Shown: positions 1 to 11,612 of the stretch, piece by piece
Numbering within the stretch: position 1 is the stretch's first letter
How the letters are laid out: every line of letters starts with the position of its first letter
NCBI RefSeq assembly: GCF_015706575.1
Contig: NW_024037053.1
Location: 682,001-746,000, forward strand
Source: Patiria miniata
Taxonomy: Eukaryota; Echinodermata; Asteroidea; Valvatida; Asterinidae
Direction: 5' to 3'
Length of the DNA stretch: 64,000 nucleotides
Made by a program: the position numbers and the translations under genes
The notes under the pieces: generated by a model
Databases searched by the model: none
Seen by the model: only the letters and a program-made list of their open reading frames with translations
Told to the model about the DNA's origin: nothing

Positions 1-499
1 CACCCCAAAATTAATTAAATTTTTTAATTTCTGTTTTGTGTTTTCATATCAATATGGTTATTCACTTTTAAATGAGACATTGCAAACAAAAATCCAGCGA
101 CGTTTAGTTTCAGTATCAGTGGCCCGACAATAAGTCAGCTCTTGAAGGCGGGTGAATTTGTGGGCAAAATGAAAGCTGTCTTTGCTAATGGTTGCACGTG
201 CCCAAAATTGTAGGGAAATTTTTATTTTCATCTGAACAAAACATAGAAATTGAGAGTTTCTTTGGAGAGAAAAAAAACACCCTTATTTTTTAAAGAGCAG
301 GGGGTAGACATCTTTAACCCGGTTACAGATTTTTGTCTTTATTTGAATGCTCCCAATCCTATTCTGTAAACATGTATTAGTCACCATGCAATGTATTAGT
401 CACCAGGTTTTTTTGGTTGTCTTTAACTCAAAATCAAGCTCCATATTAGTGAGTAAAATATTGACAGAAACCTCGTCTCAGAAATCAAACATTTACTTT

Positions 500-840
500 A
501 GTCTGCATGCTAACTCACGTGTGTACACATTGTGTAGATCCGTTTTTTGGGGTGTTCAAATTTGTTTTCATCAAGGCAAATCTAACTTGTGCATACCGGT
601 AATTGCACAACATTGACAAATTATCTACATGTAATTTGGTGCACCATGTAATATGCTGTAATTAACAAAAAATGATGATTAATCGGCATGCTGACTCACG
701 TGAACGTTGTGTAGGTCAGGGTTTTTGGGGTGTTCAAATTTGTCATTATCAAGGCAAATCTAACTTGTGGATATTGCACAATGACAAATTATCTAATTTG
801 ATGCAACATGTACCGGTAATTAACAAAAATCTTTGACGAT
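500..840. repeat. Direct tandem duplication, ~175-bp unit, two copies
   Basis: GCATGCTAACTCACGTG at ~507 and GCATGCTGACTCACGTG at ~686 start two units. Both contain GGGGTGTTCAAATTTGT and AAGGCAAATCTAACTTGTG in the same order. The copies differ by substitutions and small indels. Confidence 0.75.
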
Positions 841-1059
841 TAAGAGCCAACTATATTCGTACGCACAATGCTATGTACATGTACATGGATGCATTTGTGT
901 TCAACCATCAGCGGTGTGCTTTTATCAGCCTTCTGCTAATTAAGGCTCGAGCAAAGAACATTCCATCAGAAACCCATCCTCGCCAGCCAGGCTAGTCCTG
1001 CACTTGCATACGTCGTCCTAAGGCAGTACCCTGGCAACAATTTTGACCTTGTGAGATAT

Positions 1060-1378
1060 AGGCCAAGTTCGCGCAAGGACTATAGTTGACCAATGGTTAA
1101 CTAACGTACCAGTATGCCCGAACTCTGTCTAGTCGACGGTGGTTGACTACGCTAGTCAACTATTTGGAACCAGCCTACTGGGGTTGGTTGCTTCGCTGGT
1201 AACCAATAGCCGCGCGCATTCATAACGCAAGCAGAGAGCCAGGATCCAGAAGTTTTGCGACGACATTTTGACCAGCGTTTGACTAGAGACGTTCGCACAT
1301 TGCTATCAGTGCGCAGGCGTAAGGTACATCACAAATCAACCACTGGTCGACTAATGGTCCTTGCCCGAACTTCGCCTA
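1060..1378. mobile_element. Short TIR element
   Basis: The left end AGGCCAAGTTCGCGCAAGGA is the inverted, diverged form of the right end CCTTGCCCGAACTTCGCCTA. Pairing continues through GTTGACCAATGGTT / AACCACTGGTCGAC. No open frame. Confidence 0.65.
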
Positions 1379-1722
1379 AGTATTCATGAACACTTCCAAA
1401 TATGAACCAACATGTATTTTCTGGCCAATCAGATTTCTGTTTACAAAAGCTGAGCCAGAATTTACTGATGATTAATATGGCAGCGCCCTCTGCTGTCGTG
1501 AAAAGTGATCTCCTATTGGCTGAGCAGGTTGACCTTGTAACTACATGAAGCTGTGTGTTTCTTGTATCAAATTTGATAAGTTGTGCAATGACAGACTCCA
1601 TGACAAGTAAACATTCATAAATACCCACATGTAAGACAGTTTACCCTTTCCAATTCGTCGAGAGCCCCTCACATGGGTGGTTTTAAACCACTGATAAAAC
1701 ACTGCAGCGTTCTGCGTCACAT

Positions 1723-2267
1723 TTAGTCTCGGGGCCAGACATTGTTATGGTTTGTAAAGCGATAACCCGCCGCCGCGATAACCCGCCGCCGCGATAACCC
1801 GCCGCTGTGAGAGGGTGCTATCATGACCAACCAATATCACCCCCGAACCCGTCGGAACAACGTCTAGGCCAATTGTGTAATGCTTGCGCACCTGTTTGGC
1901 CTAATACATGTATACGCAGCGTGCATTCAAAAGAAATTCAAAGTAGTTCCGAAGCAAACTGTCAAATTTCTTCCAGTAATGTGAAAGATGCAGCAAGACG
2001 TTTGTGCAACTTCACTGGTCAGCTCTTTTGTTGTGTGTAGTATGTGTGGGACTGAAAATGAACAGCAATTGCCTGCAGAAGTCGTGCATGCGCACTTGTT
2101 TCCCCCATTTTTCGGAGGGAGATTTTAGGAGTTGGCCTAGACGTTGTTCCGACGGGTTCGTTGGTGATATTGGTTGGTTGTGATAGCGCCCTCTCACAGC
2201 GGCGGGTAATTATCGCTGCGGCGGTTTATCGCGTATCAAACCATAACAACGTCTAGCTCCTAGACTA
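1723..2267. mobile_element. Foldback element with GCGATAACCCGCCGC repeats
   Basis: The two arms are inverted copies over more than 130 bases: TTGTTATGGTTTG, CCGCTGTGAGAGGG and CCCGTCGGAACAACGTCTAG appear at the left and as reverse complement at the right. The left arm has three CGATAACCCGCCGC direct repeats; the right arm has a shorter version. Confidence 0.8.
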
Positions 2268-3759
2268 CGTCACATTGCGCAGTACGCGAGGGTCATTATC
2301 TGCGTCCAGGCCCCTAGCCTGTTTTAAATGTACTTGTTTAAGACCAGCCAAGCAAATTTATTAGTAAAATATTAGTCAATTTTAAGCCGCTACGCCAAAA
2401 GGCCAAAAAATCAAAGTCTCTGGTTTCTGGTATTGAGCTTGCCCCAAAAGTGGTGCGACTCAGCTCTTTTTTTTTTTTTTACCGTTTTTTTATCCTCAAA
2501 TGTCGACTGATGACTGCAAATGGTGCCCGACTAAATTTAGTGCAAATATATGGGAGTCCAGAGAGGCCACATATAGCTTATATTTGATCGTAACCCCATC
2601 TTAAAACACATTAAAATTGTGCAGCAGCAGGATTCCAGTCAAACCAGTGAGTTTGGCGGTTTTGAGACATCATCTTACATTGAAAAAAAACCTTTTTCAT
2701 GTTCCTGACGCGCATGGCTACGGCGATGCGCGCGTATACAAGAAACCGGAGACTTTTTGGGGGGCCTAACTTAAATACTATCTAAAATGGCTGTGTAAGT
2801 TACACCATAATTTATTACGTAAGTTGCAGACTTCAGTTAAACTAAACTTTTGTGAAATCTGTTATCAGTGAATTTTTGTGCAATGCAAAATTGTGCGCAT
2901 CGTATGCAATACAATGTGGCGTAATTCGAGTTGTGCCATTGCGTAAAGTTTCGTGACATTGGCTGTAGGTTTTTTTTGTTTAAATGTACCAATTTTAGTT
3001 ACACTTAAACTAAAAACAAACAAGGTTGACTTATAAAAAAAAATCTAGTACACATAACGTCAACCATCAACCAAAGCAAATACTTTGAATATTGAAACAT
3101 GTTGCATCGTTTTCAGACTGATAGATGTGTACATGTCCAGGATTTTTATATTTTTTTGAAGGAAAGTTTTTCTTTTCAAATAAAAAAAAAGGAAGGAAAC
3201 GAACCATACATTGTTTTTTCTTTCCCTCTTTTTTTAAGCACAGTCATCGTTTTGGTAATAATTAAGTCATTAATTTGAGTCTTTGTTGCCATGGTGACTG
3301 CTATCAATGTTGGACGATTTTAGATAACATTAGCCACGGTCTGCTGCTTATTGCCTGGTTTGCAATTAAACTCCACCGGCAGTCGACGGCAATATTGCCT
3401 CAAATGGGCAAGTTACCGGGTAAGGGTTTTTAAATGACAAATTACTGCAGTGCAACTACGCATGCATGCCTGGCAGTCATGTGACAGTGCACACGTATGC
3501 TTGGCAGTGTGCCAAATTTCACCAGAACTTAAGATAAATAATGTAAATAAAGAAAGTAGAGTTGTTTTTTTTAATTTTTACGTGGAGGGAGTCATTAAGC
3601 TAACCTTTTTTTTTTTGGAAAAGGAGAAAAATACAATACAGGTTTGCAGGTCTAATGTTGTAGCAGGATCATTTTTTCCTTGTCCTTTTTTTCTCTAAAG
3701 AAAGTCTTTAAAACAGGTTAGTTGCGGTACCTGCTGCTATATATCAGATTCAAACCAGC
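2268..3759. other. Non-coding stretch with no recognised gene
   Basis: AT-rich DNA with poly(T) and poly(A) runs and no convincing exon. A fragment at 2414-2450 (AAAGTCTCTGGTTTCTGGT) resembles one at 4890-4910, so a low-copy dispersed repeat is likely. Confidence 0.4.
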
Positions 3760-3945
3760 CAGCCGAACCCGGCGAGCTCGGTGGTCGAGTGGTGAGACGT
3801 CTGCACTAGTAAGCAGGAGGTTGTGAGTTCAAGTCCCACCAGAGCACACTGTAGTTTGTGAATTTGTTTCTCACAATCACTGTTGCATGTACGTCAGTGA
3901 AGGACAAAACCCAGTATTTAATTTACATCACCCGGACGCGAGTTA
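3760..3945 (+). mobile_element. tRNA-like SINE, with a truncated second copy
   Basis: GCTCGGTGGTCGAGTGGTGA (box A-like) and GTGAGTTCAAGTCCCACC (box B-like) lie about 45 bases apart, as in a tRNA. The start and end (GCTCGGTGG / CCACCAGAGC) could pair like an acceptor stem. A second head (CAAGCTCGGTGGTCGAGTGG) at ~4010-4033 is cut off by the TIR element that follows. A functional tRNA gene is unlikely because the anticodon arm is not clean. Confidence 0.5.
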
Positions 3946-4036
3946 CATCTTATGAATAGTTTGGTTGCGGTGGCCACTGCTTATGATTCAAACCAGTCAG
4001 CTGACCCCAGCAAGCTCGGTGGTCGAGTGGTCAGTC

Positions 4037-4606
4037 GAAAATGTGTGCGTTCTTTCATCAAACGGAAAACAATTCACACACATCCCTATGTGATTTGTTT
4101 TCGTTTTGCTGAAAGAACACTTACCTTTTTTGATCCATGGATAGAACTTTAAAACAGTGGGCCCAATTTCATAGCGCTGCTTAACAGCCGACTTTGTGCT
4201 TACCGAGCCTCCATCTATTTCATAGGGACCGTTAAGCAGTAAGCACAGCAAAAACACGCTTAACCCCAGAAGAAAACTTTGCTTAAATCAGTGACGTAAC
4301 AATAGAAATCACCATACGTGTGCAATCGTTAGCATGAAATAGTGCTTAAGCAGCAGCATGATTTTCTGCTATAGTAAGCACAACTTTTCTGCTTACTGTT
4401 AAGCAGTGCTATGAAATTGGGCCCTGGTTGTGTTTAGACCTCCGTAACTTGAAAAGTACATGGGTGATTTGAATGATTCTTGTACTAAAAGCAAGCCTAT
4501 GAATTGGGCTTTCATATCCTAGATTTTGAAAGTGCTACATGCAGAACTTCACTAACACAATAGTCCCGACATTTGGGTTTTTTTTTTTTTTACTCACCCT
4601 GTCTAA
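4037..4606. mobile_element. CAGGGTGAGT-type element, interrupted by another element
   Basis: It matches the copy at 41858-42346: AGAACACTTACCTTTTTTGATC, GGGTGATTTGAATGATTCTTG, GCTTTCATATCC and the end TTTACTCACCCTG are shared in order. The element at 4159-4424 splits it between AACTTTAAAACAG and TTGTGTTTAGACC. Confidence 0.75.
4159..4424. mobile_element. GGGCCCAATTTCATAG element nested in another
   Basis: The TIRs are GGGCCCAATTTCATAGCGCT and, inverted, AGTGCTATGAAATTGGGCCC. The interior has repeated GCTTAAGCAG and GTAAGCACA words. It has no coding capacity. Short elements with such ends are common in invertebrate deuterostomes. Confidence 0.8.
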
Positions 4607-5130
4607 TTTCGAAACTTTAATAAAAAGAAAACTCATTTTATTGTATGCTGCAAAATCATCAGCAGTGACAGAATGTGCTGGTCAGTGGACCAAGTAGATC
4701 ATTTCATTTATTAACCCTTTTCCCCCGCAGAACTCATTTAAACTGACAGTTCCACTTGGAAGATTTAATAAATGCCCATCATTGGATGTCTCCCAGCAGA
4801 CTCCCTGGAACCTTTTTCTAGTACGTACAGTTGGCGCTACCCACTTGCTCTCCAAACTTGACCGGAATTTGATAGTACAGCCTAAAGAGAAAGTCTCTGG
4901 TTTCTGGTCAGCGTGCACGTCGCTGTAGACATGCGCATGGGCATACTGAAAAAGTACGTGTGCACATGCACATTGGTTGTGCGTTGCGCATTGTGCATTG
5001 CAGGTGTGCGTATTTTGTCCATGCGCTAGCGCTACAGAGCTGGGTTCAAACAGTTCATGAAGAGGTAGTAAACAAAAGTGCAAACTACTAGTATTTTCAA
5101 CTAATTTAATATTGAAATAGATACAGTGGG

Positions 5131-5952
5131 TCATTCTATAAATTAGGGATCCAATAGGAAAATTTGTCTTTTTTTGTTTTATAACTAAATTAGAAATGTA
5201 TTAAAGTTAATGATACTTAATGTGTAACAAACTCCAATAAAAGTTGCGTTGATAAAACCTACAAATTTGTTTTCTTGATCCCATTTAGTTCCTGTTTTGG
5301 TTAAAAAAACAGTCCGAAAATTTTCATATTTTTGGCTAAAAAGTGGGACAAAAATATAAAAATATCTCCTTAATTAGATAAACTATGCATTTTTTTTAGG
5401 TCAAAATGATGGATGTACTAACTCAATTTCAGCATGAGATGCAATTTTTTAAAGAAATAAATGTGTGATGATGTGATATGGTGCTCCCCAATATTATGGT
5501 TTCACATGTAACATTTGGTGTCCGGTACCGTTTCCCTGTTACGTGTGAACCAATTCTGCTGTGTGTAAAGTGTCTTTCATGGACACATTGTTTACTTTTC
5601 CTTGGTATTTTTACAAATTCTGTCCATTAAATAAAAGGATAAGAAAACGAGACAGAAATGCTAAGAAACAAAAAATATATGACCATATTTTGTCATATTT
5701 GTAATATTTCACACGTAGCATGGCGTCCTGTGGTATCCCAGTTACGTGTGAAGCCTAGTGTTTTTAATATTCCAGATGACATGAAGTTGTTATGGATCTC
5801 CTGTCTGTTGAAAAGGCTTGCACTTTACCATCCCGATGGAAGTAAATACATTTCATATTATGATAAGCCAGATTGACCATAATTAAAATAACTTAAAGTT
5901 TTTGAGCCCTTTTAATACAATGTCCCACCTTGGACCCCTAATTTATAGAATG
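5131..5952. mobile_element. ~820-bp TIR element
   Basis: The ends TCATTCTATAAATTAGGGAT and, inverted, CCCTAATTTATAGAATGA form matching TIRs. The interior repeats the ACACGTAACA / TACGTGTGAA words in opposite orientations. No intact open frame of a transposase was seen. Confidence 0.7.
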
Positions 5953-6009
5953 AAAATATAGGTATTAATTAGATTTTGGTTAAAGTGATCAGTTATATCT
6001 CCTAAAAAT

Positions 6010-6225
6010 CAAGCAGAATCTGTTGCTGAGGCGTTATGAAACAAATATTGACTGCTTTAAATTGTGGCGTATAGTAAACTACCGATAGCCTCCCTCGGAG
6101 GTCCATGGAGCATTCCATTTCACTCAGCAACGCCACGGAAAAATGGAATGCTCCATGGATCACCTCGGGAGGCTAGTTTTACTACACCACTCGAAGTGCA
6201 GTCAATATTTCTGCATTAAATCCAA
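6010..6225. mobile_element. Small foldback element, related to 25690-25850
   Basis: CCATGGAGCATTCCATTT at ~6102-6120 is inverted at ~6140-6160, flanked by AGCCTCCC / GGGAGGCT and by ATATTGACTGC / GCAGTCAATAT. The same words occur at 25690-25850. Confidence 0.75.
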
Positions 6226-6494
6226 TTTGTTGATGCTTACCATTACAAGGACTTTACAAGTACGTGTGCATTTCTCTCAATATCCTGTACCGATTCTTTT
6301 GATGAATGATTGACTTTACGTTTGTCTCATTAGGAACAGGTGGTTATTAGGTGGATTTCTATCGCTATTTCTTATTCTGACAGAAACATCAAGTCGCAAT
6401 TGAGGGCACTTAATATGACATCAGTCCAATTCAATTCAGTGGTCCTGGATTATACAAATGTACATACACTGTACGAACAACATATATTGTTTAA

Positions 6495-6900
6495 AGGTAG
6501 AGTACAGTATATCATTTGTCGTTTGCGAATTTTTTTCATTTGAAACATCAAAAGTGCTCAAAATCTAAAGAAGGGTGCTTAACAACTAACCTGATGAAGG
6601 TTTAGCTCAGTGAATGCTGTACATACTCCGAGAAAACTATTCTAGGATCTCGACTTCATTCAAAAGTTGCCGAGTCATGTTTTGAATTGCGCCCGAAATC
6701 ATCATCCGGGACACGTTTTCATTCAGCCGATTGCAGCTACGCGATGTCATTCACTGAACCAACGAATCATAGCAACCGCGCACGCATGTGCATTGAGTCA
6801 GCGCTTGCGCACACCCATTCATTCATTATTTGAAAAAAAAATCAGTTTTTTTCCCCCACGATTATCGGCTGACCATCTTGAAAATGACAGCGTGCACCAG
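6495..6900. mobile_element. Partial copy of TTAA-type family
   Basis: Shares CAAAAGTGCTCAAAATCTAA, GTTGCCGAGTCATGTTTTGA and CAGCCGATTGCAGCTACGCG with the element at 22402-22933. The right end is replaced by sequence from another family. Confidence 0.65.
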
Positions 6901-7030
6901 GTGCCTTGAATTCACAGGATGCTTGAGACTATTATTCACTTTTAATATAGTCCAGTAAGGTATTTCAAAATAATTTGGTAGTTTTGTTTTTTGATGTTTG
7001 CAAATGTTGTAGGCCCTTGCCCTTCTTTTT
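6900..7030. mobile_element. Fragment of TTAAAGG…-type element
   Basis: AAGGTATTTCAAAATAATTT, then TTTTTTGATGTTTGCAAATG, match the right part of the element at 19516-20031. It is a remnant abutting the preceding element. Confidence 0.55.
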
Positions 7031-7389
7031 ACAAAAGATTCTTTATTCTCAACACCAAATTGAAATGTGTTTGATGTGTTTGATATTTTCCCTTTGTCAG
7101 AGCCCATGTATTGTATTTTCTCTGCCCTTCTTAATAAACATTTTATGAGTTAAACTTAAGCTCAAAACTTGAACTTTTGAACTTTTTGAGCAGCGTCTGC
7201 GGCTGATCTTAGTTTTATAGTGCTGTGCATGTTTCAAGTAATTGTTATTCGATTATCAGCGCTTGGATGTGTGTGAATATTCAAATATTCCCATGGAGAT
7301 ATAAATTATTACTATTATGTACAGTGTACATGTATGTATCGATATATTTGTATGAGGTAACCGACTAACTGATATTCGACAGATTTTAA

Positions 7390-7890
7390 AGCTATAGTCC
7401 ATCATGTGCAGCCATCCGAAAAGTAACTGGCATATTATTGTTGAAAAACAAACTTGGTTGAAAGATAGTAAGGGAACTAAACACCCTGTGAAATTATCCT
7501 TTCTGGGAAGCTGTCATTTTGAAGTAATCAACAAAAGAAGGCCTTTCCAACGGTGCATCTTAAGACGCACCCTAGGAAAATCTAAATTAGTAGTTCGTTT
7601 TGTTATTCGGCGCAGCGCGCGCAAGCATTGGCACGATGCACAGGCGTGCGCAGTTGCTATAATTCATCGGATCAGTGCGCGACATCGCGTATAGCTACAA
7701 TTCAAAACATGATTCAGCAACTTTTGATTTGAAATTGAGATCCTAGAATGCTGTTTTTCTCGGAATATACAGCTGAAGCTTAGCTGAAACTTCATCAGGT
7801 TAGTTGCTCAGTATCCTTCATTAGATTTTGAACACTTTTGTTGCTTCAAACGAACAAAATGCACAAATTACAAATGATGGAGTTAGGGCT
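7390..7890. mobile_element. TTAA-flanked element (AGCTATAGTCC ends)
   Basis: TTAA at 7386-7389 precedes AGCTATAGTCCATCATG. The interior matches 22938-23447 closely (CATCCGAAAAGTAACTGGC, AAACTTCATCAGGTTAGTTG). The right end, CAAATGATGG, is degenerate and lacks an intact TIR. Confidence 0.75.
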
Positions 7891-8724
7891 AATATTCCTC
7901 ACAGAAACTCTCAAATCATGTTTTGAAAGTAGCTTTTCACACAAAAACATGTGGCATTTGCCAAAGAATAAAACCTCTCAACCTATACAAATATAATTAC
8001 ACCATGAATGTTTTTCGTCATCTTTGTGAGAAATCTTACACGTTCCTTCTTTTGGGGGAATATTTTTTTGGGTAAAATGATATTCAGTAGATATCCCAAT
8101 ATTTGGATATCCGGACATTCGGCACAGCTCTATTTCAGGTCACCTTATGTGTTGATTATTGAAGTCCAGTCGCTCGTAACTGCCATTCTTAGTGAATATA
8201 ATGGTGAAGCCGGTCATCCGTATTCGCCATTGAAACAGTTCCGCATTCAACACAAAACACGTCCAACTACATATATCGTCATCCATTCACTTGACCTTCA
8301 ATAACAACTGACCCACATATTAAAGGCAAAATCGCCGTAACGCACACCGTGCAGAATAGCACGCGCTTCAGTTGTCATGGCAACAGGCCGTCATTGTTGT
8401 TGATTTAAGCTGGATGGGCCCCATTAGAAAAGGTGAAAGATGTTGCGAGGAAATATCATTTGTCCGCAAGACCGACGACAAAGGAAGTTATCAATTATTT
8501 ACTTGTTTGGGAAATGGAAGGCGACATAAATTATTTACGTCATGTACACTGGCAAACATTTTGTTTCTGTGAAATGTAATGTTTAATGGAGATCATGGGA
8601 GGTCGATAAAAAATGCATAATGTAATTAACAAATTCACTTAATTATTGAGATAAAATGCATGTATATTTGAAAGTGAAAGTTAATGTTATACTGGTATAG
8701 AACTGGACACACGTTATACATGTA

Positions 8725-9035
8725 CAGGGTGAGTCAGATTAACTGATCTGGACCCAAATTAAGGAAAATAGTAAAATATGTAGCAATTGTAAAACAAGTG
8801 CAAATGATGTATTATAGGCTGGTATTTGGGACATATTTGGTGAAAGTTTCATATCCATTGTACCATTTTGAAGAAAAGCACTAGCAAAGAACACAGGATT
8901 ACAAAAACACTCTGACCGTGGTTCCATGGTTCAACAAATTTATTGAAATGGAGTTCTAATGTAACTAGATTGCAAACAACGCAGTCACATCAGTACGCAA
9001 TTTCAATAAAGTTGTTGAATCATGGAACCGTGGGT
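8725..9035. mobile_element. CAGGGTGAGTCAGA-type element
   Basis: The left end CAGGGTGAGTCAGATTAACT is followed by CTGGACCCAAATTAAGG. The right part has an inverted pair (GGTTCCATGGTTCAACAAAT at ~8920 and its inverse near 9015). A copy in the opposite orientation is at 28645-28892. Confidence 0.65.
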
Positions 9036-9310
9036 ATACAGTTCATTTTGGGTATGTCTTTTGGGTGACAGTTATAATGCACATGTACTGGTAAAACCTG
9101 AAAGGAGAAGATTTTTTTCGAGGAACAGATTTTCATCATTTGGGGAAATGTTCAAAATGTTTTGGAAAATAACATTGAAAGAAAATGGGAGACAAAATGG
9201 AGGCTTTGACCCTTTAGTCCCTGTGTTGCCACATTTAAACCTCCCTGCCTGTTTCTCCCAGTGCTGTCCAAACCTGTCTGGACATTGAATGGATATACTC
9301 TTCAGGGAAT

Positions 9311-10270
9311 ATCTATATATATAAGAGAGAGTTTAACTCGGCCTCCGAGACGATGTTTGCTCATGAAAGGATCCTAGACCGCGGGCTCCCGCGGCGCCAA
9401 ATTCGCTCCACGTCCGTGGAAAAATGCGGAGGGTGTCTTCCGCCGGGTCGGACACTTTGGGTCGTCCTGATTTTCCCGTACGGACCGGCGATCTGTTTCG
9501 TCGATTTTTCGTGACTGCGTTTTGCGCAGGAATTTGCCGTCATGTGCGCTTTCACGCCTGTGCTGGCTTTTCTGCGTGTCTAGACTGTGCGAGGTCAGCG
9601 GCTTCGACATAGGGATTGCGTTTACGTGTTCTACTCAGCTGTTCTGCAAAAGCGTTCACCAAACGGTAGCATGGGGTGACCTTGGCAAAATATTTGTTCT
9701 CCATGGTGCGTGGCCACCAAGTGTCCCTATTCTTTCATGTGCTTTGCTTGCCGCCCCTGCGCCGAGTGCAACGAATACTCAGAAAGACTACACATTAGTA
9801 TGCCTTGCGCGGTCTGACCAATCGAAAGTCTTCACTGCGTAGTATTTCCGGGCTATGCAAAACTGTCGATGGCAACGCGTACTGCAGCCTGCTCCACACC
9901 CTGGAAACGAGGTTGGGTCTACGGTGCTCGCTATTTGAAGCGCAAGCATGTGACGTCACGTGATAGAGTGCTGTTGCTTCCATAATGTGTTTACAGCTCC
10001 ATGCTTCCACCACCAAGGCTGAGCGTTGTGAGTTCGCTGCCCGCCACGTATAATTCAGTGTCGTGTTATAATTTCGGGGGCCTGTTTGGGGTCAACGAAG
10101 GATCGATGCATTCACAAAAAAATCGACGAAAAAGTGTCCGACCCGGCGGAAGACACCCACATTTTTCCACGGACGTGGAGCCATTTTGGTGTCGCGGGAG
10201 ACCGCGGTCTCGGATCCTTTCAGGAGCAAACATTTCTCGGAGGCCGAGTAAAACTTGCTCTTATATAGAT
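9311..10270. mobile_element. ~960-bp element with ~155-bp TIRs
   Basis: The left arm (ACTCGGCCTCCGAGACGATG, GGCGGAAGAC-type words inverted, CCGTGGAAAAATG) pairs with the right arm (CATTTTTCCACGG, GTCCGACCCGGCGGAAGACA, CTCGGAGGCCGAGTAAAACT). The arms are much more GC-rich than the flanks. Frames inside encode no known transposase. Confidence 0.8.
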
Positions 10271-11524
10271 GGTTGAACCAACTTCAATAAAAGTTAAATT
10301 GACTTTTTCCTCGCAGACGGTCTCGCAAATTGTAAGAAGTTCAAGTTTACGTTTGTTGAAGAGTCCAATACTGAAACTAAATTATGACCTTCCTCCATGA
10401 TTCAGACCGTTTGTAATTTTATGGTAACACTCAACATTTTCATTTCAAATGACACCTTTACGTTTTATTGCATTATGATTTATTGTCAAAACTGTACAAT
10501 CAGCCTTCGCCTGTGTACTACGGTAACCTTTTCACTGCGTTTTCCAAATGCGACTGCCTCACAAAATGCCAATTTAACAGACCAACGGGAACATTTACAG
10601 ACAGTTGCCATGGTACATAATTATCATGTGCGTAAATCGACGGGGGACAGGGGGAACCCCCCCCCCCCCCCCATTTTAAAGCGGGGGACATCGTTTGGTT
10701 CCCCCCCCCCCCCCCACTTTTTCTTCCCCCAATAAAAATTGTAGCCTACAACAATGATTCTATTGCTCAGAATACATGTAGCTGATTCAATTACTCAAAA
10801 CTCAAAAAGATGATCTTTTGCTGAAATTGGTTTTAGTGGTCAGAAATTGCCTCAGATCACACCACAGAAATTGCTTTTCTATAACTGCATGTCTCCTTAA
10901 CTATATCCCCATTTACATTTAACTCCCCAAATTTTCATCCCCAACACTACGCCCTACCCGATCTATGATCGGGTAAATCAGCTTGTAACACAATACATGT
11001 GAACCTGTTTGGGAGGGATTTAGGGCAATGGCTCTGATAAAAGAGCTATAGAGCACTACATTAGATCAGCTACGATACCTGTATACTACAAGCCCTCCTG
11101 CTGTCTGAACAGTCACAGACAGTCAAACAAAATCAGTCCTCTTCCCCTGCCATGCCAACAGTCAGATCATAATTTCAATCAAGCACTGTGACTAGTCAAA
11201 TTCAGTCAACAGACAAAAGCAGGCAAGTGGTTGGCACAGCTGGCTTATCAATCACCTACATGTACAGTCAAAGCATAGCTGTATCAAGTTACATAAACAG
11301 CTGGTAAATCCTGCTTTATGTATGCATAGACAACTTGACTGATTTTGACTGAGAGGACAACTTTGCACAGAATACCTGTTTGCATGGGATGGCTGGAGCC
11401 AATATTAATGTACATTTAAGTACAGAGAAGTACAGATCACATAGTTACAGTGACATTTTATATTTGTTATGTGCTGTCAATTTGATAAGACATGGCTTTG
11501 TCTTTTCGTTTCTTGCTCATTCAG
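10271..11524. other. Non-coding stretch upstream of first KIF19 exon
   Basis: No exon for the missing KIF19 N-terminus was recognised. Poly(C) runs occur at ~10656-10672 and ~10699-10715. The segment after 11000 is unremarkable intron-like DNA. Confidence 0.4.
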
Positions 11525-11612
11525 GACGAAGTTTATGTGCAGACCACTAAGTGCCTGATACAGAGCGTCATACAAGGCTACAATGCTACAGTCTTTGCAT
11601 ACGGTGCAACAG
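11525..11612 (+). CDS. KIF19: KIF19 exon a: start of P-loop
   Basis: First exon recognised in the window; enters in phase 0 and leaves in phase 1. It encodes [20 protein letters not shown] followed by [10 protein letters not shown], the strand leading into the nucleotide-binding loop. The acceptor is TTGCTCATTCAG and the donor GTAGGA. At least one earlier coding exon must exist because there is no start codon here. Confidence 0.93.

Noticed and set aside
3768..3846. Functional tRNA gene
   Set aside because: Box A- and box B-like motifs are present, but the anticodon arm does not fold cleanly and the sequence continues as a repeat, so a SINE is more likely.
4682..5134. Minus-strand open frame of 150 codons
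   Set aside because: Codon content is random-looking and rich in C and H, no splice context or motif fits, and repeat fragments overlap it.
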